In this document: positions 1 through 11,886 of the stretch, piece after piece | Layout: each line of letters begins with the position of its first letter | Position numbering within the stretch: position 1 is the stretch's first letter | Source: Caprimulgus europaeus | Taxonomy: Eukaryota; Chordata; Aves; Caprimulgiformes; Caprimulgidae | Reading direction: 5' to 3' | Length of the DNA stretch: 64,000 nucleotides | Assembly (NCBI GenBank): GCA_907165065.1 | Contig: OU015532.1 | Span: 37,118,339 to 37,182,338, forward strand | The notes under the pieces: generated by a model | Seen by the model: the letters and a program-made list of their open reading frames with translations, nothing else | Database searches by the model: none | What the model was told of the DNA's origin: nothing | Made by a program: the position numbers and the translations under genes

Positions 1-1835
1 AGGATTTCTCAAATATGATGGATAAAGGCTTTGCAACTTCATCTGCCAGTTACTTCAGGACCCGTGGATGCATCTCATCAGGTCCCATGGACTTGTGCAT
101 CTTCAGATTTCTTATGTGGTCCCAAACTTGATCTTCTCCTACAGTGGGTGGTTTTTCATTCTCCTGGACCCTTCCTTGGTTTCTAGGACTTGAGCAGTGT
201 GGCATGAGCCCTTGCTGGTAAAGACTAAAGCAAAAAAGTCATTGAGCACCTCAGCCTTCTCAATGTCCTGGGTGACCAGGTCTCTTGTTGCCTTCTGGAG
301 GGGGCCCACATTATCCCTAGTTTTCCTTCTCTCCCTGACATACCTGTAGAAGCTTTTTTTGTTGCCCTTGACATCTCTGGCTAAATTTAATTCTGTCAGG
401 GCCTTGGCTTTCCTAACCTGGTCCCTGGCCACTCAGGCAATTTCTCTGTGTTCCTCCCAGGTTACCCATCCTTGCTTCCACCCTCTGTAGGCTTCTTTTT
501 TGATCTTGTTTGTTCAGGATCTTCCCGTCCATCCATGCAGGCCTCCTGGTGTTTTTGCCTGCCTTCCTCTTTGTTGGGATGCTTTGCTCCTGGGCTTGGA
601 GGAGGAGATCCTGAGTATAAGCCAGCTGCCCTGTGCCCCTCTTCCCTCCAGGAATTCATCCCACAGTACCTGACCAAGCAGATCCCTGAAGAGGTCAGAG
701 TCTGCTCTCCTGAAATCCAGGGTGGTGAGCTTACAGTGCCTTCCTCACTGCCCTAAGGATCTTGAACTCTACCATTTCATGGTCACTGTAGCCAAGGCTG
801 CCTGAGAGCTTCACATTCCCCACTAGCCCCTCCTTGTTGGTGAGAACAAGGTCCAGCATGGCACCTCTCCTCCTTGGTTCCTCAACACCTTGGAGGAGGA
901 AATTGTCCTCCACGCATTCCAGGATCCGCCTGGATTGTTTGTGTCCTGCTGTGCTGTCCCTCCAACAGACGTTGGGGTGGTTGAAGTCCCCCATGAGGAC
1001 CAGGGCTTGTGAACATGAGGCTGCTCCTATCTTCCTACAGAGGCCCTCATCTGCTTGGTCTCCCTCGTCTGGTGGCCTGTAGCAGACCCCCACTGTAACA
1101 CCCCCTTTCCCTGCCTTCCCTTTAATCCTGACCCATAAGCTCTCAGGTAGCTCCTCATCCATCCCCAGGTGGAGCTCCATACACTCCAGCTGGTTGTTGA
1201 CATAGAGGGTGACACTCCCTCCTCATCTCCCTGCTTGTCCTCCCTGAAGAGCCTCTATCCTTCCATTCCAACACTCCGGTCATGGGAGCCATCCCACCAT
1301 GTCTCTGTGATGCCGATCAGGTCGTAGCCCTGCAGGTGCACACACATCTCCAACTCCTCTTGTTTATTCCCCAAGCTGTGTGCATTGGCATAGAGGCGTT
1401 TCAGTTGGGCCCCCAGTGAAGTTGACTTTGCCTTGTTGGCTAGAGCAGCTGCAATCCCATTGTGGTGCTCTTCCAGCATGTACCTTCCAGAGCTACCACC
1501 AGCATTCCCAGTTATAGCCCCTTCCCCCTTCCAATCCAGTTTAAAGCTCTGTCAATGAGCCCTGCTAATTCTTGCCCCAGGACCCTTTTCCTTTCTGAGA
1601 CAGGTGTGTCCCATCTTTTCCCAGTAGCCCTGGTTCCATGCAAACCTCCCCATGGTCAGAGAAACCAGAGCTCTGCCTGTGGCACCAGCCTCTGAGCCAT
1701 GTGCTAGCCAGGTGTATCTTCCTGTTCCTCTCAGGAAGCCTCCATCCACTGAAGGGACTGAGGAAAACACTCCCCGTGCACCTGATCCTGCAACCAGTAT
1801 AATACAGTGTATAATAAATAATACACTGTACAAAT
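1..1835 (-). pseudogene. CR1 non-LTR retrotransposon, 5' half of ORF2, decayed
   Basis: Read on the minus strand, this is a chicken-repeat-1 type LINE. From 5' to 3' it shows the ORF2 5' region (about 1835-1480, with WLAHGSEAGATGRA and CLRKEKGPGA). The endonuclease start follows at 1479-1258 (LYANAHSLGNKQEELE, YDLIGITETWWDGSHD). The endonuclease body is at 1180-731 (VGVCYRPPDEGDQ, LMGDFNHPNVCWRDS, LVLTNKEGLVGN, GYSDHEMVEF). A linker with [20 protein letters not shown] spans 432-139, and the start of the reverse transcriptase (DEMHPRVLK, then LADEVAKPLSIIFEKS) lies at 1-90. The catalytic-type GDFNHP and SDH motifs survive. The copy is broken by an in-frame TAG at 1255-1257, a frameshift near 1215-1235, further shifts between 733 and 432, and a TAA at 50-52. 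The palm domain and 3' end lie beyond the left edge. The 5' boundary is approximate. It is a defunct insertion in RAD51B intron sequence, opposite in sense to the host gene. Confidence 0.93.
1803..1830. repeat. Perfect 9-bp inverted repeat at the CR1 5' border
   Basis: TACAGTGTA (1803-1811) and TACACTGTA (1822-1830) flank a 10-nt AT spacer, where the recognisable CR1 5' region gives way to unassigned sequence. It may mark the insertion junction. Confidence 0.65.
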
Positions 1836-4800
1836 TGACATTCTGTTAACTCCCAGATACCTGGGATCTGCTACCTAGGCCTCAGTGACATCACATTGTA
1901 CATCTGGCGCATCAGATGGTGAGCTGGTGGAGTTCTAGCGAGTCCTGAGAACAGGGGACTTGCAGATGGGTGTTTTATGTCAGTGCATGTGTGGGAATGT
2001 TATTTTATGCTGTGGAAAACACTAATGGTGCAGACAGTAAGTGTACAGAGGGGCAAAACTGTGGTGCCTTCATTGAGTGAGGAGAGGGTGTGTTTTTGTG
2101 TGTTGTGATGCAGGTGTTTTGTGGATTTTTAAGGTGTTCATCCACTTGAATGTGAGCTTTGCCAGAAGCCATAGGTGTGTTCCAGGCAATCCTGTTGCTG
2201 CATCTCTTTAACTTGCCACTTCAGTATCTTTTTGATCCCCTCTTCCCTGGCAATGCCTCATCTCTGGTATTTGAAAATAGCCGTGGGATCAGGATAAATA
2301 TTTGCATAAAGTTTTTTCATTGAGAACTTACTTAACACAATTATATTGTTTCTCTAACTGCTCCTTATTCCCTTTCTCTTTTTTCTTCCCAACAGATTCT
2401 TTGTTTACTTGCTTTAGACATGCTTCAGGAATTTATTTGGTTTTGTCTTTGTTTTTTGCTTTTAGAATTCCATCATAGCTCTCTAGATTTCTTTCTTATC
2501 TGTTGACTACTGTAGCTTATTTTCCTCTCCATCAGCTGTATTAGTCTGAATGTTTATTTTCTAAGGTCTAGTTGTGTATTGAAAATCATGTTTAAATCTT
2601 TCACTCTATTTATTATTAGGGCTGTCTGTGTTTTCTGAGATGTAGGCCTCCTGTAAAACTGGAGGCTTTTAAATTTCCTTTTGAGCTGAAATGCTTTAAG
2701 CTTCATCTCTCTCTTCTGAATTTAGAGGCACTAGGCTGGCTTCTGCAGTTTTCACATTGTGGGCACTAGTATCAGGTAGTTACGCAATTGTGGTATTTCC
2801 TGGATGTGTCAAGTGTCTCTAAAGTTCTCACCCTTGATTACAGTCTGTAAATGAAGCAATTAATAATCTTAATAGATTTAATTACCTTTATTATGATTAT
2901 TATTATTAGTAATAGTATTGGTATGATTAATCTCAACTTTGTATGCTTAGTGTCCTTTTCCTGAAGTATGGAAGAGAAATATAGCTTTACTTGTAACCTC
3001 ATCATATTTTAATGACTTGGATTTGTATTCATCAAGATTCAACAGCAAAGTACATTCTCTGCTGCTTGTTCACTATAACATCACTTGGATCTTCCCAAAA
3101 CCTAGTTCCTCCTCTGTGGCCAGATGCTGATTGTTGTTCAATTACCTTTTTTCAGCATATCTAGTTTGCCTAAATCCTGTTCTGTTGCTACATCCTCTAT
3201 TTTAACACCATTTCCCGTAATCTCTTAATATTTGTATGGTACATTTATATTTATTTTTGAAAATGTGCTTATTTAAATATTTGCTTGCTTGAAGCATGCT
3301 TGAAAAACAACTTGTTTCTGTGATCTGAACCTATCCATCTTCCAGTTCAGCTATAACTTCTTTTCCTCTGGAAGTGCTAATTTTTGTGACTCTGCAATTC
3401 AGCAGTGCAGTAGCCAGGCTAGTTGTAACTTACACTTACAAGAACATGCAGCGTCTGCCTCATGCAGCATTTTGTCTCTTAAGAACCCTTTTACATTGCA
3501 ATATTAAGTAGAACGCTATGAATACTGCCAATTTTTTTCCATTAACTTCTGACTGAATTCTTTGGCCTCAACTCAGGAAAGTACTTAAAAGTATTTTAAT
3601 TAGTGTTTTAAGTATATACTTAAAATTGAGTACATGCTTAAGTGCTGCCTTGAGTGGGAATATTTTTTCAGATTGTTCTTTGGTTTTGTCTCTATTCCTT
3701 CTGATATTTTGTTTTCCACAAATACATGTGAATGTTGTACTATTAACTCTTTTTGAGTCTGACATTTTTTACCATCTCCAATGAACTGAAGAAGATATTT
3801 TAAACTTTGTTACTAGATGCTTTCTTTTGAGTCTTCTGATGCTTTTGGTGAACATCATAACCTCCATTTTCGAGAATCCGTTGATGTTTCTGAAGGGAGG
3901 TAGCCTTTGTCTGGCTATTGTTTACAGTTATATGCAAATAATTTACTGACTTACCAGTTGTAATTAAACCTGTGTTAAAAGAGTGCTTCTAATCCTGGTT
4001 ATATATTCTGGAATATTTTGCCTTTGTTTAAGTAATGTTTCTGAAAGTAGATGTAGTCAGAAGAATGATTGATAGGGAGCAAAGTCCCTAAGGGCCAAAA
4101 AGACAGCAGCAGCAAGTGTGCATGCCAAGCTGTGACATTCAGCTGGGAGGAGAAGGAGAAGAAAAGAAAGACAAATCCATACATCCCTTTTGGAATGCAG
4201 TTCTTGGAGCATTTATTACTCTTCCCTGATCAATGGCTATCCTGGCAGTGTTTAACTTAAACTTGGTTAGATCCAAAGTTATGGAAATACTTGTGGAAGT
4301 TAGAATAATTTTCTAGCTTTCCCTATCAGCTTATTCCAGTAGCTTCTGTGTCCAACCTGAGGCAGGTGAAATGCACTTGGGAGTGGAGAAGTGCAAAATT
4401 TCTGCAGGAATGTGATTTATCTGGGTTTTTGCCAACATGTCCTCTTTTTCTGACCTGAAACCTCTTAACTCTGAGGGGAAGAGGGAAATTGGGATATGAA
4501 GGATGTCTTAGCTGCTGAACTTCCAAATAAATAGACACTGTGTAGACCAGACCTCACAGTATATGCTCAATGTCCTAGACATGCCATATTTGCTGTTTAT
4601 ATGCTGTAGAGCACATATTGATACTTTTTGCCTATTAAGGATGATTTGTAGGTCCATTGTCTGCCTCTGGAGAGTGAGACCATTCCTTACTCTCTGTTCA
4701 GCCCCATGTCCACTATTTTCCTTGGGCAGCCCAAAGTGTTAAGATAGACCTGTTCTACCATAATTTCAATGTATCTAGAAGGTATTTCCGTGGTATTAGT

Positions 4801-7800
4801 AACCTTTAATTACCCATTGGGTTATATGAATTGCCTCTCAGTGTTCCTTTATCTGCAATAATAATGAGCAAAAAAAAGTGACTCAGAACCCGCCTATCTT
4901 TGTGAAACTCATGTAGACTGTAACAATATGTATGACCCTGCTTGTTTTTTTGCCAGTCTGCAGTTGCTTTTTTAAAGCTGTTTGACACTGAGCATTGTCA
5001 CATGGCTTGTAATAGAGAATTATTTCAGAGATTACTCAGCTACGAAAAGTTCCATGTAAGCTATCATTATCTTTCAGTGATGGGTATGCCAAATCCTAAA
5101 AGTGCAGAGGTCATTCTATAGTCAGAGCCATCATTCTTTCTTTCATTTAACTATGTGAAAACACTACTTGAAAACTTCTTTTTGAAGGTTTAAATAAGAG
5201 TATAGTATGTTCTGCCTGATCTTTTTGGTAAATGAGTGTGTTCCTCTCCAGAAGTGCATCCTTTCCTACACAGCCACATAGTCCCAAGTGTGATGCTGTT
5301 AGATGACAGCCCAAACAATTTAGGTCAGTCTGGCTGCGAACTCTTTTCCTCTAAAAATTCTCTTTCTTTGAATTTTAAAGCCATCAGCTAAAATGCTTTC
5401 CTTCAGCATTCTAACAGACTGTTGTGTAGTAGTTTCCTATATTCCTTATAGAAAAGAGAAGGTAATGGCAAACCTGGGCTTTGTGCTTTATAAAACTCAG
5501 GTATTTTAGATCAGTGGGCACTTTGTAAAAACCTTTTGTTTGAATCCTTACTGCTTTGCATCCTCTGGATTTGATTTGAGTTCCATATTCAAATAAAATT
5601 AGAAAGCTTAGTGGAAAGCCTAGCCAGAGGAAGAGGTTTTGCTTTGTGCTATACTGGAACAAGGGTTTCAGGTTGTTTTGGAAAATAATAGTTATGTGTG
5701 CAGTTCCTCCAAACTCTTTAACACTTCATGCTTTACTCTGCTACAGCTCTTTGGGATGATGTGCTTCTGTCTTCTGCCTTGCATTCTGGCAGACAGATGA
5801 AAGTGTCCTTCCATCTTGTGAAGTGTTTTGAGGAAAGGAGGGTGTGTGCCAGGATGTTAGGAAGTGGTGTACTCATAGCTCTTTCCATTCCCTGAAAAAC
5901 TCCCCATCGATTTCAGACAGTGGATCTCCGCAGTTGTTGTTCCCGTTAACCTGGTTATGTGTTGTCAGGTATCAATGCCCTTTAATGCTGGCAAGGTCTC
6001 CCAAATTCCTGTCTCCATGTTCTGGTCTGTAAAATGCATGGAATAATTCCATTTCTATCTTTTTTGAGATTCAGGATCTGAGTGTTTGTAGTGTTTTGAG
6101 AGCATCTTTTGAAAAATATCATGCAAGGTGCTTCTTCCTTGTGTTTTCATCATGTTAATTTCTTTTGTTTTGAGAAGCTGTCATATATATGTCTGTGTGT
6201 TTGTCATGTGTCTCAGATAGAGATTTATATACAATTTGAATAACTGCATGAATATATAGATTATATTTTATTATTACCATCCTGCCTTACTCAAGGTACT
6301 TAGGATGTTAATATTATCGAGTACTTATTCAGTCTGAAGGTATTTTTTGTTCCAATTAATACTTTCTCCATTTTTTACTCAGGCAGTTTTAGATGCAGGC
6401 AAAGAAAGCAGCTGTGCAGAAGGCAGAGCAGCAGGGTTAGCAAAACACTTCCAGTGAACCTCGAACATAACTGCTGCATCCTTCTGCCTATGGCTGAAAG
6501 TCGTGCCCTTGACTTGAGGGGGGAGGTAGGAGGAACAGTTGTGCTAGCATGGAGCTGAGTTGCGTTGCATTTCTTCAGCCTAAACTGTCATACTGCAAGG
6601 CAGGTTTTTGAGTTCTGGCGTGGCCTGAGACAGAGGTGGTGGGAAGGAGTGATCTGAAGTGGCGTGCCTGGACAAGCCTCCAGACATGCCCCCAGATCAG
6701 GGGCAAAGAGCACTGAGCCCATACATACTGCGTGCACGTGTCTATGTATAAAGTTGTGGTCATAGACTTCAAAATTGAACTGTGTTGTGGCTAGACTGCT
6801 TGGATTTGTGGTGCAAACAGACCCATCATCATTAGTTAACTTCTTCCTACTTTATGTTACAAGTTCTCAAGATTTTATTCTGAATCTCACAGTAGTGGGT
6901 GGTTGAGGTTGTTCATGTGCTCCTGCTAGTAGAGTTATTGCAGTGTTGTAGTAGCTTAAAGAAAAACTTTAATCTCCAAGATTGGAGAGAATCTGAATGC
7001 CCATGATGCAAACCAAAACACAAATAAGAATATAGTCCTATCTAATGTCTTTTTAGCTCTTTCTTTATATCCTCAAATTGCTATGAGTTCTAAGGAGAAT
7101 GAAAAATGGACATCGCTTGGCCTTGCTCATGCACCTAAAACATCTTTCTGTTTTTTTGGTCCCCAAAAGATAATGCTGCACACTGGCAAGGTGGAATTGC
7201 CAACTATCTGTATCTAGATTATCTTTTAATCACTTGAATCCAATGACAGCCCCACAGAACATCAGAAAAAGCTCATAACTTCATAATATCTGTGGAATTT
7301 TTGCTACTGTGACCTCTTCAGCTTCTGTTGAGTAGACAGACTTGAATCATAAAGTTCATATCCAGCCTTTTCTGAAATTGAGGAGTGTTTAGATCTGTGG
7401 ATTTGCAGTGGGTGTCCATGTGTTCTTGAGGCTGGCTCTTGCTGTTTGTAATCAGAATAGAAGCTGTGACAAAACAATGGTGGATCTTTCTGGAGTGGTC
7501 ATTCCAGACATACTTGATGGTTTGTACTGCCAGAGACATGGCTTCATACACAATGAGAACTTTTTCTATTCACAGCCTTGTTCCATGAGGTATGATGAAA
7601 CTTAAAGCACTTTCTTTGCCTCCAAAGCAGCAGTTTTCAGGGCTCTGTGCTCCATCATGATCTAGACATGCCAATTGTGTTGCTCCCATTTATATTTGCA
7701 GTCATAGTCAAAGCAGTTTGCTTTCTTGCAGGAAGCTTTGTTTTCATTATTGGTAAATCATACCTTCTCCCTAGTTATTTGTGCCTAGTCCCCTTTCTGC

Positions 7801-8799
7801 TTGAAAATCCAGTGCAGGGTCAGCTCTTAGTGAAGCCATTGCAGGCAGGAGTTCCCTCAGTAACTATTGGTTTCTTGCTCAGAAGCCTGAGGAGCTGTCA
7901 AGATGGAGTTTGGACTGAAATCTAGGTTATCTCTGATGCTTGCTCCAGCCTGTTACAAAGGTCAGCTTTTTACATCTGAAGTGGGGTTTCTTATTTCAGC
8001 ACTCACCTGCTCGTGTGTGTGTCTGTCTCTCACACTGTGCTTTTGACAAGGGAGTGGAATATTTTTCCATGCTGCTTATACCAATGTGTCTGGCTCCTTA
8101 TTGAACTCATATTTCAGAAGTAGGGCGAGATCTGCATCCGTTAGTTTTGCAACACCCTGAAGAATAGCTGGTTTTTGCCTTTGACTGGCACAAGAAAGAT
8201 CTGAGTTATCCAGGTCAGAAAATAAATTGGTACAGGCCTGATTTGAAGCTCTCCTGTGTTCTTGTTATTTTGCTGGCTTTGCTGCTCTGAACTATTCAGT
8301 GCTCTCTGCTCTATGAAACAGTCCTTTAAAACAGCCTCACTAAGCTCAAGAGAGACCAAAAGTAGTTCATCAGGACACAGTCCCAGCTAACATTTAAATA
8401 GTAAGCTGGCATCTGTTTGCTTATTTCCTTCTGTTTTAAATACAGTGCTAATACTTTACAGTAAGTTGTACAAGGTAATGAAAGTTGAGCCACAAGTCAT
8501 TTTTCAGATGTATCTGTCCCATTTGTGGTACAAACCAGTGACACTTTCAGTCCATTACCTGGCTCATGCAAATGGGAAGGATTAAAAAAAAAAAGGGGGT
8601 GAAAAGAAAAAGGCCTGTGGGGTTTTTTGGGAAGGAGATTCAGGGGTTTTCAACCTTCAAACCCACGTACACAAGAATGTATGGTGGTCAACTACTACTG
8701 CTAAATTGTATCTAGACATTGCCCAGCTGTACCACTGGAAGACTCTGAGAACGCTTGGTAGTTTTAATGCACTGAGTTCAAAGCATTAGAAAAGCAAAA
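1836..8799 (+). other. RAD51B: Upstream RAD51B intron, no gene seen
   Basis: AT-rich sequence with scattered stops in all frames and no exon, RNA gene or further transposon that I could recognise. Short T-runs and the 20-bp palindrome at 3606 are the only structure noted. Assignment to the RAD51B intron is inferred from the exon at 22311 and its acceptor. Confidence 0.6.
3606..3625. repeat. Perfect 20-bp palindrome
   Basis: TTTTAAGTATATACTTAAAA is its own reverse complement. Neighbouring bases 3581-3640 repeat ACTTAA/TTAAGT half-sites several times (GTACTTAAAAG, GCTTAAGTGC), giving a local cluster. Confidence 0.9.
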
Positions 8800-8950
8800 T
8801 ACTCAATCTCACAACACCCTGACAGGGTAGGTATTATTCCTGCTTTGAAAATGGGGCACAAAGAATTTATTATATCAGTAAGCGGTCGCAGCTACTTAGC
8901 ATCGGAACTGGGATTAGGAAACATGCGACTGGACTTCTGCTCCCTCCTGT
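8800..8950 (+). mobile_element. MIR-like ancient SINE
   Basis: The order of blocks follows the MIR SINE family: CTCACAACACCCTGACAGGG TAGGTATTATT near 8809-8838, then GAAAATGGGGCACAAAGAA, a diverged core at 8870-8900, GAACTGGGATTAGGAAACAT at 8905-8924, and a closing GACTGGACTTCTGCTCCCTC. MIR is a tRNA-derived SINE spread in early amniotes and mobilised by L2. Copies are old and diverged in birds, as here. The copy is inert, and its boundaries are approximate. Confidence 0.75.
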
Positions 8951-9143
8951 TCCCTCTTGAGACTGAATTGAGGTGAAGAGTTAATGGTAAAATAAAAACT
9001 CTGAACTCTTTGTTTCTCTGCAAATATACTTAGGGACAAAAAGATGAAGGTAGAAGGGAACAAGTCCATGGTCATGTTTTGCTTTGATATAACTCCTTTA
9101 GGGACAATAAAAATAGAACTGCATTAAGTCTTACTCAGTCTGG

Positions 9144-9213
9144 AATAATAATATTATATATATATTTTATATATATATCTATATATATATATATATGTAG
9201 ATATATATAAAAA
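9144..9213. repeat. (AT)n-rich microsatellite
   Basis: Interrupted TA and ATAT runs fill about 70 bp (ATATTATATATATATTTTAT, ATATATATCTATATATATAT, then ATATGTAGATATATATAA). Length polymorphism and cruciform extrusion would be expected. Confidence 0.9.
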
Positions 9214-10740
9214 TAACTGAGTATTAGTAATAAAATTGAAAATTAAAACTTACTTTGTCAGACTAGTTTCTACACTGATGTGGATATCTAATGTTCTGGA
9301 GGAGGAGAAGGAGACAAGTCTAAGAAGCAGCTGGAGTATAAGCAATCTATAATGTGATACTCATTTCATACATGGCATTTTAAGGCTTGGTACAGCAGAT
9401 ATGGGTTATTTAAAAAAAATAAATTTTTGAGAAACAATTTATTGTAAAACAAGCCATAGTCAGTTATTGTTAATTAGACCCAAGGAGGAGCCAATGGCAA
9501 AATAATGTTGTTGAATTAATATTGCTACTGCTGAAAGTGCTTTTCTAGTTAAAACATGTTTTGATGATTGCAGGACATCAGACAACATAACTAAAGGGAT
9601 ATATGCCATAACTGCCATTCTGCCTGCAAATTTTTGCCAATGAGCTTCCATCTAAACATGGAACAGTTTTTACTGAGATTTGGATATAACTGAGCAATTA
9701 TCTTCAACCTGTTGCACATTCTGCTCTGCTATTGCACCTTGCTTTGGAGTCCAGGCATCTTGCTCTGAATTATGTTTCTCTTTTTTTTAGTAACTCTTCA
9801 AATACATCCCATTCTTCCCCGAGAAAGCCTCTGCTGGGCCACTGCTCTCCCTGCAGCATGTCAGTCCCAGCATGTAGCATCCAAGAGCTCCTACTCTCCT
9901 GCCCCATGCCTAGATCTGAAGATGCATTTCCAGCCTGAGCTGAATCAGTATATCACTTTTTCACTCCTATTTCCCACAATGTTTGATCACACACCTCAGT
10001 CCTATCCAGGAACAACTTTTGAATCTGAGCCTGGTTTCCCATGTGTTTGCCCATGTATCTCACCCCTCACTGGAAGAAGCTATTGCAGTCATGGGGCTGC
10101 AGGAAGCCTACTGGCACACATCTGTTCTCTTGACTAAAGCATAATTTGCTCCTCTTTAGTTTTTCTCTAAATTAAATTAATGAAATTAATTCCAAACATG
10201 ACTGTCTTTGCAATTACTGAATTCCATAGCGGAGACTCGGTTGTGGTTTCTTGAGAAAGACTTTGGATGAAGCAGTTATGATGGAGTCCCAGGAAAACAC
10301 ATGATCCTGTGAATTTTAATAGCAAGTGTAGGAGATTATATAAAAAATTGCTAGCTGCAGTGAACACCTAATCTAGAGCTGCTGCAAAATTTCGGTTGGC
10401 TGTCCAGGAGACAGGCATGAGCTGTTTTCCTTTGCTACCTGTATAGGTCGTTGGTAGGATGCACAGCAAATCTCAGAAGATTTGACCCAACCCACTTTGG
10501 TTAGTTTGATTGAGGTGCAAAAAATATTTAGGTCTCTTATGTTTAATTCTTAAAGAGTGGGTGCTTTCTAATTGTGACATATCTGAAATCTTGTACCATT
10601 TCCGTGGTTTTCCTGAAGTTTAATATCACTGAAGGTGACATAGCCCGATTTTATTCACCTGGCATCAACTCTCCACATTTCTGTAGTTCTAGTTGTAAAT
10701 GTAATGGTGTACCCAAATAGCTGAATAAATAATCCCTTTT

Positions 10741-10761
10741 AAAACAAAACAAAACAAAAAA
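10741..10761. repeat. (AAAAC)n short tandem repeat
   Basis: Three to four AAAAC units ending in an A run. Confidence 0.8.
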
Positions 10762-11841
10762 TTACATAAAAACTCAGGTACCAGCAACAAAGAACGGCAA
10801 TACTGGCATGCTGGTAGACCCGGTGACATTTCAAGTGGAACCAGTGGAACTATTCTCAGTAATCACCAACTTCCCAAACAAATTGCTACCAAATTTTAAA
10901 AAGAAAAGGAACGCTTTTGGGTTTGAATTGATTTGCTTTTGCAGGAATTACACTGTTACCAGTCTCTTAGTTTGATTTGCCTTAGTAGTGGGAAAAGGTT
11001 TGCCAAAACAACCCTGCAGGACTGTTCCCGCCTCCAACACAGAAGAGATAACATGCTTCTACAGTGCTGCCTTCTGCACATATTTTAGCAGTGACCTTGA
11101 GGACTCAGTTGTTATCCCAAGAGGTGAGAAATTAGCTTGAGTATAGTTTCATGGGTCCATGATTTTGTTTGGACAATCTCAAATACTATTTTTCAGTATT
11201 AGACAAAGCCAAAGGGGGATGTGTCAAGCTGCAGTCTCAGCACAAAAATGATTCCGTGCATTTTTCTGAGTTAATTTTCCATCTTGACTCCTAACTTTCA
11301 AAGAGGTTTCTAATGATTCATATTTCCAAGGAAAGTACACTCCAATTTAAGCGAGTGAGGTAGGTAAATAGAAATTTGTTGCTTTAAAATGTGACATAAA
11401 TGCCAATTTTATCGGGGAAATACAATCTGTATTTCCTAGTGAAATTAGTTAGAAGAAATAGGATCCGCAGGCCAAGACAGTGCCACTGAAACTCCAGAAT
11501 ATCTTGAGCCACAAGACTGTTTATTTTTTTCACCCCAAATATTGAAGAGAAGAAACTGATTTATATCTCCTCCCCTCTTCTTTCCTCTGGATAATCTCAG
11601 ATCAGACATGTTTGGGAAACAATCATGCACACACTTACCCCCCTCACCCCCCTGTTTTATTACAGACTATTTATCTGTAACTCAGGCCGGTTTTTAACGT
11701 GCTTTTGTGGAGGAAGCACTTAGGGGGATATAATTACGGAGTAGCAAGGCTTCTTAAAATGCTATAGCAGTTTTCAAAAAGTGCTAATAAAACTTCATAA
11801 CAAGGTGCACCATTGGGAATTTTGTATAGGTGGTTTATTTT

Positions 11842-11886
11842 GGGGGGGTTTTGAGGTGGGGTTTTTTTTGAGGGGGGTGGTGGGGG
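11842..11886 (+). repeat. G-run cluster, potential G-quadruplex
   Basis: Four runs of at least four guanines lie within 45 bases on the + strand: 11842-11848 (7 G), 11858-11861 (4 G), 11872-11877 (6 G) and 11882-11886 (5 G). The loops are 9, 10 and 4 nt, the second mostly T. The site is on the RAD51B sense strand, so it could fold in the pre-mRNA as well as in DNA. The loops are long, so stability is uncertain. Confidence 0.6.

Noticed and set aside
448-1082. Plus-strand open frames of about 80-100 codons at 448-756 and 834-1082
   Set aside because: They are antisense shadows of the CR1 endonuclease and linker coding sequence on the minus strand.
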